Source: Streptomyces sp. NBC_01233
GTDB taxonomy: Bacteria; Actinomycetota; Actinomycetes; Streptomycetales; Streptomycetaceae
NCBI RefSeq assembly: GCF_035989305.1
Contig: NZ_CP108514.1
Location: forward strand, 2,418,501-2,482,500
Direction: 5' to 3'
DNA: 64,000 nt
Shown here: positions 7,634-17,705 of the stretch, piece by piece
How the letters are laid out: every line of letters starts with the position of its first letter
Position numbering within the stretch: position 1 is the first letter of the stretch
Program-made: the position numbers and the translations under genes
Notes under the pieces: model-generated
What the model was told of the DNA's origin: nothing
The model's database searches: none
Seen by the model: the letters and a program-made list of their open reading frames with translations, nothing else

Positions 7634-10594
7634 TCAGCGGTTCAGCGTGCGCAGTGCCTTACCGACGAGTAGCGCGCGGTCCGCCGCGGCGGGCACGTGC
7701 TCCAGGCCGAAGCCGAGCAGGACGGTGTCACGGGTAGTGACCGCCGCGAAGGACTTGAACAGTTCGCCGGACCGGGACCAATCGCCGGGAACTTCAGGGC
7801 TTCCGGCGGGTGCGCCCTGGGCCGTCCAGACACCGAGCGAGGACTCGAAGCCCTCGACGGCCTGGTCCGCTCCGCCGACGGACAGGCGCGCTTCGTCCGC
7901 GAAGACGCCGCGGCCGCCCGAACCCGGGTCGGTGATGTAGGAGAGCGAGACCTCGACGCTCTTGCCCGCGTACGCGCTCAGGTCGAAGGAGACCTGCTTC
8001 CAGCCGCCCGAGGAACCGGTGAAGCTGTTCCACGCACCGCTGGTGCCCTGCGCGGTGCAGCCGCCGGAGTCCAGGGTGAGGTAGCGGCGCAGGAACGGGT
8101 GGCCGTTCATGAAGAACCCGGCCGCGCACTCCTCCGGCACCGTGGTGCTGCTCAGGCCGCCCGCGTCCGGCAGCGTCGTCCAGTCGTCGCCGCCGGCCGT
8201 ACGGGCCTCCAGCGCGGCGTGGTCGTAGCCCTCCTCGACGTTCCAGTTGAGGGCGAGCTTCAGCTGCGGCTTGTCGGCCGCGGTGACGCCGGTGAGGTCG
8301 ATCGTGCGGACGAGGCGCTTCCAGTCGTCGTCCGCGTGCAGGGCCGAGGCCATCCCGGTGCCCGCGTAGGGGGCGTACGGGTTCACGACCCCGGTGAACT
8401 GGCCCGCCTGGGCGCTCTTGAACTGCGGGAACTGCGCGGGGGCCAGGGTCTCGGAGGTGACCGTGTAGCCGCCCGGGGCGTTCAGCGGGTTGCCCGCGGC
8501 GTCGCCGAGGCCGCCCTTCGCCCCGCTCAGGGAGCCGGCGCCGGTGAAGCCGCTGGCACCGGGAGTGCTGGTACGGCTGTACGCGCCGAGCCAGTACTGG
8601 CTGAAGTCGTTGGTCACGGCGCGGCCGACCTGGGCGTTGCCGCCCGCCAGCTCACCGGCCTCGATCAGCTTGCCGCCCTCGTTGAGGAAGTCGCGCACCG
8701 CCAGCTGGGTGTCGCCACCCGGGGCCTTGGCCCCGGTGTAGTGAACGGCCGTGCGGAAGTGCGAGAGCACGCCCAGGTGGTGCGGCGCACCTTGGGTCGC
8801 CACGTCCCAGACCGCCGCGGACTTCCCGTTGGCGCGCAGGGCGTCGACGTAGCCCTGTGCGTGCTGCGCCTTGGCCCCCTCCTCGGCGATCACCAGGACG
8901 TCCGCGCGTGGCCGCCCGGCCACCGTGTAGGTGAAGTGCTCGCTGGAGACGGCCTTGCCGGAGCGGTCGCGGCCGGTGAACCAGACCTCCACCTTGTCGC
9001 CGGGCTTCGCGCCGTCCACCTTGGCGCGGTACTCGTCGAACCAGTTGTTGTCGTCGCCGCCGTAGACCTCGCCGCCCTTCCAGGCCTTGAGCTCCTCGTC
9101 GTGCGTGCGGCCGTCGTTGATCCGGAAGTTGAGCTCCTTGTCCTTCAGCGCCTTGCGGGCCGTGACGGAGACCGTCTGGTCCTCGCCGCGGGCCACGTAG
9201 GAGGTGGTGAAGGGGTCGAGGGTGAAGTCCGCGGCGCTCAGGCCCACCGAGGACACCGGGCGGTCCGGCTGCGCGGCGCTCTCGCCCACCGAGAGGGCGA
9301 AGGGGACGTTCTTGGCGAACTCCGCCTGGATGAGCTTCTCGTCGTCCGGGAAGTTGAAGCCGGAGGCGCAGTCCTCGGGCCTCCACTGGTCGTTCGGGTC
9401 GGCCGCCGAGGCGGTCTGGCAGGTGGTCATCTCCGGCGTGAACATCATGATGCCGTTGACGTTGGAGGCGTGGCCGTCGGCCTCGCCGTTCGTGGTGTAG
9501 AGCTCGGAGGAGACCTGCGGGTAGTAGCCCGGGACCGCGGGGTTCTCCGGGGTGCCGGCGAGCGCCTCGTACGCGACGTCGTCGGGGGTGGGGGTGGCCA
9601 CCTGCCAGCCCACGCCGTAGAGCAGCAGCTCGGCGGCGGAGTGGTAGTTGATGGCGTAGTCGAAGCCGATGCGCTTCTCGAAGGCGTCGAGGGCGGCGGT
9701 CTCCGGCTCGGAGGAGGCCTTCGGGCCGCGGTAGGTCTCGCTCGCCTGGTTCGGCGAGGAACCCTCGTTGTCGTAGCCCCACTTGAAGGCGAAGTTGCGG
9801 TTGAGGTCGATCCCGTCGCCGGCGCTGGTCTTGCCGTCGCCGTTGTTGTCGCGCAGGTTCTTGCGCCACAGCCGCTCGCCGTCCGGCGCGTGCGTGAAGT
9901 CGTACCCGTCCGGGTTGGCGGAGAGCAGGAACCACAGCTCGGTCGAGTCCACCAGCTTGGTGATCCGCTGGTCCTTGCCGTAGTTGTCGATCGTGTGGTG
10001 CATCAGCCGCCGGGTCATCTCGGGGGTGATCCACTCACGGGCGTGCTGGTTGGACATGTAGAGCACGGAGGGCTTGTCGCCGTCCTTGGTCTTCTTGGCG
10101 TTCTTGCTGACCTTGAGGGCGAGGATGTCCTTGCCCTGGACGGTCTTGCCGATGGAGACGACCTTGGTGAGCGCCGGGTTCTCCTGCGCGGTGCGCAGGA
10201 TCTCCTCCTGGAGGCCGCCCTTGCCGCTGTACGGGCGGAACACGCCGTCGCCCGCCGCCTTGGCGCGGGCCAGTCCCTGGGCCCCGATCTTCCGCTCGGC
10301 GAGCGTGACGCCCTGGGCGGCGAGCTCCTTGGCCTGGCCGCCGGTGAGGAAGAGCTCGACCCGGGCGGTCCCGGTCTCCGGGGCGCGCTCGGTGAGCTCG
10401 TGGGCGTCCTGGCCGGCGGCGAGGACGAGGGGGACCTGTTCCCGGGTGATGTCGGCGTCGTAGACCCGTACCTCGTCGGCGCCGGGTGCGGTGCCGGAGC
10501 CGGGCTGGGCCTGGGCCGCCACGGGTAGTGCGGCGAGTGTGCTTGCGAAGACGAGTGCGCTTGCGGCGAGGATCGATCTCGCGCGGTGCCTCAT
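7634..10594 (-). CDS. Secreted M14-family zinc carboxypeptidase with C-terminal accessory domains
   Basis: A 986-residue exported metallopeptidase. Residues 1-29 form a Sec signal peptide (basic MRHRAR, hydrophobic core, AQA cleavage region). The M14 catalytic domain covers roughly residues 110-430. Zinc ligands are seen as H184 and E187 in NQHAREWITPE and H318 in INYHSAAE, with a candidate catalytic Glu388 in MFTPEM. The rest (about 450-986) contains Ig-like and immune-inhibitor-A-like beta segments, with a region resembling a fold seen in extracellular proteases. It probably releases C-terminal residues from extracellular peptides for nutrition. It stands alone between terminators at 7596-7625 and 10674-10722. 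The fine substrate preference cannot be read from sequence. Confidence 0.88.
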   Translation of the reverse strand: MRHRARSILAASALVFASTLAALPVAAQAQPGSGTAPGADEVRVYDADITREQVPLVLAAGQDAHELTERAPETGTARVELFLTGGQAKELAAQGVTLAERKIGAQGLARAKAAGDGVFRPYSGKGGLQEEILRTAQENPALTKVVSIGKTVQGKDILALKVSKNAKKTKDGDKPSVLYMSNQHAREWITPEMTRRLMHHTIDNYGKDQRITKLVDSTELWFLLSANPDGYDFTHAPDGERLWRKNLRDNNGDGKTSAGDGIDLNRNFAFKWGYDNEGSSPNQASETYRGPKASSEPETAALDAFEKRIGFDYAINYHSAAELLLYGVGWQVATPTPDDVAYEALAGTPENPAVPGYYPQVSSELYTTNGEADGHASNVNGIMMFTPEMTTCQTASAADPNDQWRPEDCASGFNFPDDEKLIQAEFAKNVPFALSVGESAAQPDRPVSSVGLSAADFTLDPFTTSYVARGEDQTVSVTARKALKDKELNFRINDGRTHDEELKAWKGGEVYGGDDNNWFDEYRAKVDGAKPGDKVEVWFTGRDRSGKAVSSEHFTYTVAGRPRADVLVIAEEGAKAQHAQGYVDALRANGKSAAVWDVATQGAPHHLGVLSHFRTAVHYTGAKAPGGDTQLAVRDFLNEGGKLIEAGELAGGNAQVGRAVTNDFSQYWLGAYSRTSTPGASGFTGAGSLSGAKGGLGDAAGNPLNAPGGYTVTSETLAPAQFPQFKSAQAGQFTGVVNPYAPYAGTGMASALHADDDWKRLVRTIDLTGVTAADKPQLKLALNWNVEEGYDHAALEARTAGGDDWTTLPDAGGLSSTTVPEECAAGFFMNGHPFLRRYLTLDSGGCTAQGTSGAWNSFTGSSGGWKQVSFDLSAYAGKSVEVSLSYITDPGSGGRGVFADEARLSVGGADQAVEGFESSLGVWTAQGAPAGSPEVPGDWSRSGELFKSFAAVTTRDTVLLGFGLEHVPAAADRALLVGKALRTLNR

Positions 10595-10673
10595 GTGCCC
10601 CCCTGGGCGTCGTCTGCCACGAAAGCTTCGGACGCCAGACTCAAGACCGGCCCATGCTCATGTCAATGGGGCC

Positions 10674-10722
10674 TACGGCAAAGGGGCCCGCACGAGTGAT
10701 CGCACGGACCCCTTTGCCGTAC
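10674..10722. terminator. Terminator after whiA
   Basis: Arms TACGGCAAAGGGG and CCCCTTTGCCGTA, extended inside by CCG/CGG pairs, lie 15 bp beyond the whiA stop. It closes the uvrC-rapZ-yvcK-whiA operon. Confidence 0.85.
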
Positions 10723-10736
10723 AGGGGCGTCATCGG

Positions 10737-11732
10737 CTAACCGGCCATGTTGTCGGCCATCTCCTCGCTGAGGTCGAGGTTCGACTCGGTGCCCGGGATG
10801 CCGAGGTCCTGGGCGCGCTTGTCGGCCATCGCCAGCAGGCGGCGGATCCGGCCGGCGACCGCGTCCTTGGTCAGCGGCGGGTCGGCGAGCGCGCCCAGCT
10901 CCTCCAGGGAGGCCTGCTTGTGCTCCATGCGCAGCCGGCCGGCCGCGGCGAGGTGCTCGGGGACCTCCTCGCCGAGGATCTCCAGTGCACGCTGCACACG
11001 GGCTCCGGCGGCCACCGCGGCACGCGCCGAGCGGCGCAGGTTCGCGTCGTCGAAGTTGGCGAGGCGGTTGGCGGTGGCGCGGACCTCGCGCCGCATCCGC
11101 CGCTCCTCCCAGGCCAGCACCGACTCGTGGGCGCCGAGGCGGGTCAGCAGGGCGCCGATCGCGTCGCCGTCGCGGACGACGACGCGGTCGACGCCGCGCA
11201 CCTCGCGCGCCTTGGCGGCGATGGAGAGCCTGCGGGCGGCGCCCACCAGGGCCAGGGCGGCCTCCGGGCCGGGGCAGGTGACCTCCAGGGAGGAGGACCG
11301 GCCCGGCTCGGTGAGCGAGCCGTGGGCCAGGAAGGCGCCGCGCCACGCCGCCTCGGCGTCACAGGTGGCCCCGGAGACCACCTGCGGGGGAAGACCCCGG
11401 ATGGGGCGGCCGCGGCCGTCCACGAGGCCCGTCTGGCGCGCCAGCTGGTCGCCGCCGGCCACGACGCGGACCACGTAGCGGCTGCCGCGGCGCAGTCCGC
11501 CGGGGGCCATCACCACCAGGTCCGAGGAATGGCCGAAGATCTCCAGGATGTCCTTGCGCAGGCGTCTGGCCGCGATCCCGGTGTCGAGCTCCGCCTCGAT
11601 GACGATGCGGCCGCTCACCAGGTGCAGGCCGCCCGCGAACCGAAGGATCGCCGAGACCTCCGCCTTCCTGCAGCAGGTCCGGGTGACCGGGAGGCGGGAG
11701 ATCTCATCCTTCACCGCGGGCGTCATCGCCAT
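10737..11732 (-). CDS. whiA: Sporulation transcription regulator WhiA
   Basis: DNA-binding regulator required with WhiB for sporulation septation in Streptomyces and conserved in Gram-positive bacteria. The 331-residue protein has an N-terminal LAGLIDADG-homing-endonuclease-like domain (about residues 1-210, including [19 protein letters not shown] and [11 protein letters not shown]) and a C-terminal helix-turn-helix (about 225-315, with [19 protein letters not shown]). ATG 11732 overlaps the yvcK end by 10 bp, indicating translational coupling. The extreme C-terminus ([14 protein letters not shown]) is slightly longer than the form I remember from S. coelicolor. It is the last gene of the uvrC-rapZ-yvcK-whiA operon. 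Confidence 0.96.
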   Translation of the reverse strand: MAMTPAVKDEISRLPVTRTCCRKAEVSAILRFAGGLHLVSGRIVIEAELDTGIAARRLRKDILEIFGHSSDLVVMAPGGLRRGSRYVVRVVAGGDQLARQTGLVDGRGRPIRGLPPQVVSGATCDAEAAWRGAFLAHGSLTEPGRSSSLEVTCPGPEAALALVGAARRLSIAAKAREVRGVDRVVVRDGDAIGALLTRLGAHESVLAWEERRMRREVRATANRLANFDDANLRRSARAAVAAGARVQRALEILGEEVPEHLAAAGRLRMEHKQASLEELGALADPPLTKDAVAGRIRRLLAMADKRAQDLGIPGTESNLDLSEEMADNMAG

Positions 11733-12787
11733 GGGCCGATCCTTCCATGCATCCGAAAAATACGGTCGTACGCGGCGGCCAGCAGCTCCGGATCGTGCTT
11801 CGGAGAACCGTCCTGCCTGGCCACGGGCGCCAGCTCGACCGCGGCACCGAACCGTTTCGCGGCATCGGCGAGGGACTCGCGGTCGGGCACGGCGGCCTCG
11901 TCGGCCAGCACCACGTCCAGGGCGAGTTTAGGGGCGTGTCGGGCCAAAACCTCCAAATGACGCTGCGGAGAGAAGCCCTCTGTTTCGCCGGGTTGCGGCG
12001 CGAGGTTCAGCGAGAGGACCCGCCGGGCCTTCGTCTCCATCAGCGCGTCCAGCAGTTCCGGCACCAGCAGGTGCGGAATGACGGAGGAGAACCACGACCC
12101 CGGCCCGAGCACCACCCAGTCGGCGTCCAGGACCGCGGCGACGGCCTCCGGCACCGCCGGCGGGTCGCTCGGCACCACCTGTACGGAGAGCACCTCGCCC
12201 GGGGTCAGGGCCACCGTGGCCTGCCCGCGGACGGTGTCCACGTCCTCGGGGCGGGCCGGGTCGTGCCCCCTGACCAGGGCCTGGAGCTCCAGCGGCACCG
12301 CCGACATCGGCAGGACGCGGCCCTGGGCCCCGAGCAGCTTGCCGACCAGGTCGAGGGCCTGGACGGGATCGCCGAGCTGTTCCCACAGGGCGACGATCAG
12401 CAGGTTGCCGACCGCGTGCCCGTGCAGGTCGCCCTCGGACTGGAAGCGGTGCTGGATGACCCGGGCCCAGGTCTGGCCCCAGTCGTCGTCCCCGCACAGC
12501 GCGGCCAGCGCCTTGCGCAGGTCGCCGGGCGGGAGCACGCCGAGCTCCTCCCGGAGCCGGCCGCTGGATCCGCCGTCGTCGGCGACGGTGACCACCGCGG
12601 TGAGGTCACCGGTGATCCGGCGCAGGGCGGCGAGGGAGGCCGAAAGGCCCTGGCCGCCGCCGAGCGCCACCACCTTGGGCGTGGCGCCGCGTCGGCGGCC
12701 GGAGCGGCCGGAGCGGCCCCCGCCGTCCTCGCCCCGTCCCGGGGTGAGGCGGCGCAGGCGGCTCAGCCGCGGGGTCCGTGCGGTCAC
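11723..12787 (-). CDS. yvcK: YvcK/CofD-like gluconeogenesis factor
   Basis: A cytosolic protein of the CofD/YvcK fold. Homologues bind UDP-GlcNAc and help control growth on gluconeogenic carbon and cell wall precursor supply. The 354-residue sequence begins with a basic leader and then [16 protein letters not shown], the nucleotide-sugar-binding loop. It continues with [30 protein letters not shown] and a later [17 protein letters not shown] 12787 overlaps the rapZ stop in a GTGA arrangement, so start choice and coupling are clear despite the frame being open much further upstream. It is part of the rapZ-yvcK-whiA block conserved across Gram-positive bacteria. Confidence 0.94.
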   Translation of the reverse strand: MTARTPRLSRLRRLTPGRGEDGGGRSGRSGRRRGATPKVVALGGGQGLSASLAALRRITGDLTAVVTVADDGGSSGRLREELGVLPPGDLRKALAALCGDDDWGQTWARVIQHRFQSEGDLHGHAVGNLLIVALWEQLGDPVQALDLVGKLLGAQGRVLPMSAVPLELQALVRGHDPARPEDVDTVRGQATVALTPGEVLSVQVVPSDPPAVPEAVAAVLDADWVVLGPGSWFSSVIPHLLVPELLDALMETKARRVLSLNLAPQPGETEGFSPQRHLEVLARHAPKLALDVVLADEAAVPDRESLADAAKRFGAAVELAPVARQDGSPKHDPELLAAAYDRIFRMHGRIGPWR

Positions 12788-13731
12788 TCGCGCCCCATGT
12801 CCCGGTGGACTACGACGGTCTCGACTCCCTCGGAGGCGAGGCGGGCGGCGAGCTTCTCGGACATGGCCACGCTGCGGTGCTTGCCGCCCGTGCAGCCGAC
12901 CGCGATGGTCACGTACCGCTTGCCCTCGCGGCGGTAGCCGGTGGCGATGAGCTGGAGCAGCTCGGTGTAGCGGTCGAGGAACTCCTTGGCGCCGGGCTGG
13001 CTGAAGACGTACCCCGACACCTCCTCGTTGAGCCCGGTGAAGGGGCGCAGCTCCGGAACCCAGTGCGGGTTCGGGATGAAGCGGCAGTCGACGACCAGGT
13101 CGGCGTCGACGGGGAGGCCGTACTTGTAGCCGAAGGACATGACGGTGGCCCGCAGCTCCGGCTCCTCGTCCCCGGCGAACTGGGCGTCCATCTTGGCGCG
13201 CAGCTCGTGGACGTTGAGGCTGGAGGTGTCGATCACCAGGTCGGCGTCGCCGCGCAGCTCGCGCAGCAGGTCCCGCTCGGCGGCGATGCCGTCGGTGATG
13301 CGGCCGTCGCCCTGGAGCGGGTGCGGGCGGCGGACCGACTCGAAGCGCCGGACCAGGGCGTCGTCGGAGGACTCCAGGAAGACGATGCGCCGCGTGACGC
13401 CCTTGCTGTCGAGGTCGGCGAGGGACTCGCGCAGGGCGTCGAAGAACTGGCGGCCGCGGACGTCGACGACGACGGCGATGCGCGCCACGTTGCCCTGCGA
13501 GCGGGCACCGAGCTCCACCATGGTGGGGATCAGCGCCGGCGGGAGGTTGTCGACGACGAACCAGCCGAGGTCCTCCAGACACTTGGCCGCCGTACTGCGG
13601 CCGGCCCCGGACATGCCGGAGATGATCACCAGCTCGGGGATGGCCGCCTCGGCGGTCTCGCCGGGCTCCACTGTCGTGCCCGTACTCACCTGTGCTCCGT
13701 CTCGGTCGTGCGTGGTCTCGTGCTCGGTCAT
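12784..13731 (-). CDS. rapZ: RNase adapter / nucleotide-binding protein RapZ
   Basis: A P-loop protein; the E. coli homologue is an adapter that delivers small RNAs to RNase E in glucosamine-6-phosphate control, while the role in actinomycetes is less defined. Of 315 residues, 1-30 are a variable leader. The Walker A motif follows as SGMSGAGRSTAAK (Arg in place of the usual Lys, as is common in this family), then DNLPPALIP, the SFGYKYG motif, and the C-terminal GCTGGKHRSVAMSE signature. It is 33 bp downstream of uvrC and overlaps yvcK by 4 bp. Confidence 0.94.
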   Translation of the reverse strand: MTEHETTHDRDGAQVSTGTTVEPGETAEAAIPELVIISGMSGAGRSTAAKCLEDLGWFVVDNLPPALIPTMVELGARSQGNVARIAVVVDVRGRQFFDALRESLADLDSKGVTRRIVFLESSDDALVRRFESVRRPHPLQGDGRITDGIAAERDLLRELRGDADLVIDTSSLNVHELRAKMDAQFAGDEEPELRATVMSFGYKYGLPVDADLVVDCRFIPNPHWVPELRPFTGLNEEVSGYVFSQPGAKEFLDRYTELLQLIATGYRREGKRYVTIAVGCTGGKHRSVAMSEKLAARLASEGVETVVVHRDMGRE

Positions 13732-13756
13732 TGCTCGGTCCCCCGTTCGGACGATG

Positions 13757-13800
13757 GCTCCCGGCTACCGCCGGGAGGTGCCCCCACCCGCGGGGGCGGG
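13757..13800. repeat. Repeat fragment overlapping the uvrC 3' end
   Basis: Contains GCTACCGCCGGGAGGTGCCC followed by a GC-rich arm, matching the GCTACCGCTGGGAGGTGCCC seen at about 462-485 in the opcA-pgl repeat. Here it encodes the last residues and the TAG stop of uvrC. Confidence 0.55.
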
Positions 13801-15765
13801 GTTCTCATCCTCAATGATCTCTCCTGTGGCCGTGTTGACGGCAGGGCCGGCGGGGACCGCCCGGGCGAGGGCCGCGGCCACGGTCTCGGCCGTCTTCCGT
13901 CCTATGCCCGGGACCTCGCAGATCTGGTCGATTGTCGCCTGTCTCAGCTTCTTCACCGAACCGAAGTGCTTGACCAGGGCCTGTTTGCGGCTCTCGCCGA
14001 GGCCGGGCACCTCGTCCAGCGGGCCCGACTTCAGGCGCTTGCCGCGCTTGTTGCGCTGGTACTGGATGGCGAAACGGTGGGCTTCGTCACGCACCCGCTG
14101 GAGCAGGTAGAGGCCCTCGCTGGTGCGGGGCAGCACGACCGGGTCGTCCTCGCCGGGCAGCCAGACCTCCTCCAGCCGCTTGGCCAGGCCGCACACGGCG
14201 ACGTCGTCCACCCCGAGCTCCTCCAGGGCCCGCTTGGCGGCGGCGACCTGCGGCTGCCCGCCGTCGACCACCACCAGCTGGGGCGGGTACGCGAAGCGCT
14301 TGGGCCGCCCGTCGTCCTCGGGCACCGCGCCCTCGCCCTCCTCGGCCTCCCACTCGCCCGTCTTCAGCTTCTCCTGGAGGTAGCGGCGGAAGCGCCGCGA
14401 GACCACCTCGTGCATGGAGCGGACGTCGTCCTGCCCCTCGAACGACTTGATCTGGAAGCGCCGGTACTCGCTCTTGCGGGCCAGCCCGTCCTCGAACACC
14501 ACCATCGACGCGACGACGTCGTCACCCTGCAGGTGGGAGATGTCGAAGCATTCGATGCGCAGCGGGGCGCTGTCGAGCTCCAGGGCCTCGGCGATCTCCT
14601 CCAGCGCCCGGGAGCGGGTGGTGAGGTCGCTGGCGCGCCTGGTCTTGTGCAGGGCGAGGGACTGCTGCGCGTTGCGGTGGACGGTCTCCATGAGGGCCTT
14701 CTTGTCGCCGCGCTGCGGTATCCGCAGGCTGACCTGGGACCCCCTGCGGTCGGCGAGCCACTGGCTCAGCGCGGGCGTGTCCTCGGGCAGCGCCGGGACC
14801 AGCACCTCCTTGGGGACGGCCTCGCCCTTCTCCTCGCCGTACAGCTGCAGGAGGGCGTGCTCGACGAGCCCGGCCGTGTCGACCGCCTCCACCTTGTCGG
14901 TGACCCAGCCGCGCTGGCCGCGGACGCGGCCGCCGCGCACGTGGAAGATCTGCACCGCCGCTTCGAGCTCGTCCTCGGCGACCGCGATCAGGTCGGCGTC
15001 GGTGGCGTCGGCCAGCACGACGGCGTTCTTCTCCATCGCCCGGCGCAGCGCCCCGATGTCGTCGCGCAGCCGGGCGGCCTTCTCGTACTCCATCTCCTCG
15101 GCGGCCTCGTGCATCTCCTTCTCCAGGCGGGAGAGGTACGTCCCCGTCCGCCCGGCCATGAAGTCGCAGAAGTCCTCGGCCAGTTCGCGGTGCTCCTCGG
15201 GAGTGACCCGGCCGACGCAGGGCGCGGAGCACTTGCCGATGTAGCCGAGCAGGCAGGGGCGGCCAATCTGGGCGGAGCGCTTGAACACTCCGGCGGAGCA
15301 GGTCCGTACCGGGAACACCCGCAGCATCAGGTCGACGGTCTCGCGGATCGCCCAGGCGTGCCCGTACGGACCGAAGTAGCGCACGCCCTTCTTCTTGGGC
15401 CCCCGCATGACCTGGACCCGGGGGTACTCCTCGTTCATCGTCACGGCGAGGGAGGGGTAGCTCTTGTCGTCCCGGTACTTGACGTTGAACCGCGGATCGA
15501 ACTCCTTGATCCACGAATACTCCAGCTGGAGCGCCTCGACCTCGGTGGACACCACGGTCCACTCGACGGAGGCGGCCGTGGTCACCATGGTGGCCGTACG
15601 GGGGTGCAGGCCGGCGACGTCCTGGAAGTAGTTGGCCAGGCGCTGGCGCAGGCTCTTGGCCTTCCCGACGTAGATCACCCGGCGGTGCTCGTCGCGGAAT
15701 TTGTAGACCCCCGGGGAGTCGGGGACCTGTCCCGGCTGGGGGCGGTAGCTGGAAGGGTCGGCCAT
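13765..15765 (-). CDS. uvrC: Excinuclease ABC subunit C
   Basis: The endonuclease subunit of UvrABC nucleotide excision repair, which cuts on both sides of a lesion. The 666-residue sequence has the N-terminal GIY-YIG nuclease domain ([20 protein letters not shown]), a Cys-rich stretch ([24 protein letters not shown]), the UVR domain near residue 200-235, the C-terminal RNase H-like nuclease half ([36 protein letters not shown]), and a terminal helix-hairpin-helix pair ([31 protein letters not shown]). ATG 15765 (MADPSSYRP) is preferred over the longer frame to 15795. The final [11 protein letters not shown] is encoded by the intergenic repeat. Confidence 0.96.
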   Translation of the reverse strand: MADPSSYRPQPGQVPDSPGVYKFRDEHRRVIYVGKAKSLRQRLANYFQDVAGLHPRTATMVTTAASVEWTVVSTEVEALQLEYSWIKEFDPRFNVKYRDDKSYPSLAVTMNEEYPRVQVMRGPKKKGVRYFGPYGHAWAIRETVDLMLRVFPVRTCSAGVFKRSAQIGRPCLLGYIGKCSAPCVGRVTPEEHRELAEDFCDFMAGRTGTYLSRLEKEMHEAAEEMEYEKAARLRDDIGALRRAMEKNAVVLADATDADLIAVAEDELEAAVQIFHVRGGRVRGQRGWVTDKVEAVDTAGLVEHALLQLYGEEKGEAVPKEVLVPALPEDTPALSQWLADRRGSQVSLRIPQRGDKKALMETVHRNAQQSLALHKTRRASDLTTRSRALEEIAEALELDSAPLRIECFDISHLQGDDVVASMVVFEDGLARKSEYRRFQIKSFEGQDDVRSMHEVVSRRFRRYLQEKLKTGEWEAEEGEGAVPEDDGRPKRFAYPPQLVVVDGGQPQVAAAKRALEELGVDDVAVCGLAKRLEEVWLPGEDDPVVLPRTSEGLYLLQRVRDEAHRFAIQYQRNKRGKRLKSGPLDEVPGLGESRKQALVKHFGSVKKLRQATIDQICEVPGIGRKTAETVAAALARAVPAGPAVNTATGEIIEDENPAPAGGGTSRR

Positions 15766-15848
15766 GCCAACCACCCTACTGGCGCCGTCTGACAACCGAC
15801 CGCAGGCCTCCGGCCCGGTGTGCGCCTCCGGGTGGTCCGCCGCGCGGG

Positions 15849-15960
15849 CCTTCCCGGGCTCCGCCCGGACCCGGTCCTCAAACGCCGGACGGGCTGAAAA
15901 TCAGCCCCGCCGGCGCTTGAGGCGGTGGGGGTCCCCCGGACGGAGCCTGGGGGCTAAGCC
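15849..15960. repeat. GC-rich intergenic repeat, left half split by an insertion sequence
   Basis: Contains GGTCCTCAAACGCCGGACGGG and CAGCCCCGCCGGCGCTTGAG arms followed by a GGGGGCTAAGCCC hairpin end. The same family resumes at 17482, directly after the insertion sequence, so one repeat cluster was split. Confidence 0.65.
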
Positions 15961-17481
15961 CAATACCAGTGATTTAAGGGTCCGGGGTGCCTGGGGTCTT
16001 CGGTGGGTTGGTCGGGGCCGTTTTGTGGTGTGGGGCGATGGCCACGGCTCGGGCTGGGTCGAGTGTCGGCTGTGGCCAGAGCCGGTGTGCGGTGCGCTTG
16101 ACGCCGAAGTTGGACATCTTGCGTTTGACGACGCGGGCGTTCGACCGCTGTCGTCGCGGTGGCAGGAGGTGACGGGCTATCTCTCGTATCCCGTCGGTGA
16201 GGGCTGTGGCCAGGCGGTCAGGGGAAAAGGCCGCCTGCGCGGTGACCTGGCGTCGGGCGAGGCGGAGGGTGCGGGTGAAGGAAAGCCGGTCGGTATCGGT
16301 GTCGGTGTCCCGGGCGGCGGTGTGCATGAGCTGGCGGATCGCGTGATGGACGAGGAGGTGGGCCCAGACCTCCTGTTCGACGCCGTCGGGCGATCGGGAG
16401 CGCAGGACCTGGGCGGGGCCGCGTTGGTGGGTCTTCAGCTCGTCCAGTGTGGTCTCGATCTCCCATCGCTCGTTGTAGAGGGCCGCCAACTCCGCCGCGG
16501 GTGCGGCTTCGTGGTCGAGGATGGTGGTGATCAGCCGGTACGGGGCGTCGTGCTGCGGGCGTCCGGGGTCGTCCAGGGTGTACTCGATGACCCGCACCAC
16601 GGTGGGATCGGTGCGTTTGCGGTGGTCCTTGGCCGCCACGATGTCGGAGAGGTAGGACCCGTCGGGGAGCTCGCGCCGCACGGGCAGGACGGCGTTGGAC
16701 TTGATGCGCCAGAGCAGGTCCGCACCGCCGGCCGATGCCGCTCGCCACTGCTCCAGCCCGGCGAAGCCCCGGTCGGCCATCAGCAGGTCATCCGGTCCAA
16801 GGGCGTCGAACAGCTCCCGCGCGATCACGGACTCCGCGGTGGTGAACGGCCCCAGAGCCGCGCGGGTGATGGCGTGCGTGCCGCACTCCGCCAGCGCCAC
16901 CACCCGCACCTGCGGGAACGCGGTCCGCTCGCCCCGGTGGGTGGCGGGACGACCGAACCGGGCGTCGTTCTCCTCACTGTCCGGCACGTCGAACGTGGTC
17001 CCGTCGACCGCCATCAGACGCCAACACCCGTACCACGCACCGGGAGTGGACTCGGTCGCCACAGGCCCGGCGGACTGCTCGAAGAGAGCCTTGAGCGGCT
17101 CGGGCCCGAGCCTGGCCCGGGCCCGGGAAACCGCACCGGGCGTAGGCACCTGCCACGAACCCGACCAGTGCTTGGCCCAGGCCAGACCCTGAGTGAGCAG
17201 CCGTGCGACCTCTTCGTAGCCCTGACCGGAGAACAAGCACATCGCCAGCACGAAGTAGACGACCACCCGTGGAGGCAGCAGCCGGTTGCGCTGCCCGGCC
17301 TTCCCGGATTCCTCCACGACCCGGTCCACCAGCTCCGGCGGGAACGTCCGCGTCAGCAGTCCGATCGCGATCCGATCCGACAACCGCTCGTCCGTCTCCG
17401 GCTTGACCTGTCCAGGGCGTGGCATCCAGACACCTCCTGGCCAACACCCTACCAGCCGAGATCCTTAAGTCACTGGTATTG
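15960..17481. mobile_element. IS4-type insertion sequence
   Basis: A complete element of about 1.52 kb. The ends are inverted repeats: CCAATACCAGTGATTTAAGG at 15960-15979 and CCTTAAGTCACTGGTATTGG at 17462-17481, 19 of 20 matching. It is flanked by a direct repeat GGGGCTAAGCCC (15950-15961 and 17481-17492; 10-12 bp depending on where the exact tip is placed), as expected for a target duplication of an IS4-type transposase. The single transposase gene is intact. It inserted into an intergenic repeat between uvrC and the protease locus and breaks no gene. Confidence 0.88.
15974..17425 (-). CDS. IS4-family DDE transposase
   Basis: A 483-residue transposase filling its insertion sequence almost from end to end. 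N-terminal IS4-type region (SDRIAIGLLTRTFPPELVDRVV ... RLLPPRVVVYFVLAMCLFSGQGYEEV). The first catalytic Asp is in RLMAVDGTTFDVPD, the second in DLLMADRGF, and the third acidic residue is in the IS4 signature YNERWEIETTLDELK (the Y-(2)-R-(3)-E-(6)-K pattern). The basic C-terminus (RRQRSNARVVKRKMSNFGVKR) may contact DNA. No frameshift or missing catalytic residue is seen and the ends are nearly perfect, so the element is probably active or recently active. Confidence 0.93.
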   Translation of the reverse strand: MPRPGQVKPETDERLSDRIAIGLLTRTFPPELVDRVVEESGKAGQRNRLLPPRVVVYFVLAMCLFSGQGYEEVARLLTQGLAWAKHWSGSWQVPTPGAVSRARARLGPEPLKALFEQSAGPVATESTPGAWYGCWRLMAVDGTTFDVPDSEENDARFGRPATHRGERTAFPQVRVVALAECGTHAITRAALGPFTTAESVIARELFDALGPDDLLMADRGFAGLEQWRAASAGGADLLWRIKSNAVLPVRRELPDGSYLSDIVAAKDHRKRTDPTVVRVIEYTLDDPGRPQHDAPYRLITTILDHEAAPAAELAALYNERWEIETTLDELKTHQRGPAQVLRSRSPDGVEQEVWAHLLVHHAIRQLMHTAARDTDTDTDRLSFTRTLRLARRQVTAQAAFSPDRLATALTDGIREIARHLLPPRRQRSNARVVKRKMSNFGVKRTAHRLWPQPTLDPARAVAIAPHHKTAPTNPPKTPGTPDP

Positions 17482-17635
17482 GGGCTAAGCCCCGATCTCC
17501 CACCCCCGCCGCACCATCCAGCCCGCCGGCGCTTGAGGCGCGGGGTCCGGGGCGGAGCCCCGATCTTTCAGCCCCGCCGCACCATCCAGCCACGCCGGCG
17601 CTTGAGGCGCGGGGTCTGGGGCGGAGCCCCAGGAC
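17482..17635. repeat. GC-rich intergenic repeat, right half after the insertion sequence
   Basis: Two direct copies of CCGGCGCTTGAGGCGCGGGG with the following GGGGCGGAGCCCC hairpin. They are continuous with 15849-15960 when the insertion sequence is removed, and also serve as the 3' flank of the membrane-anchored protein gene. Confidence 0.7.
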
Positions 17636-17705
17636 ACGGCGGGCCAGGTGGCGGCGGGCGGTCTGCCCGGCCCCTGGCCGGAGCCGGGCAGACAGGTGGT
17701 GGCGG

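Noticed and set aside
12778..15792. A 1,004-residue open frame on the plus strand opposite uvrC and rapZ
   Set aside because: It is antisense to two clear genes, has the Arg/Gly/His/Val-rich composition of a frame mirror in GC-rich DNA, and lacks any recognisable domain.
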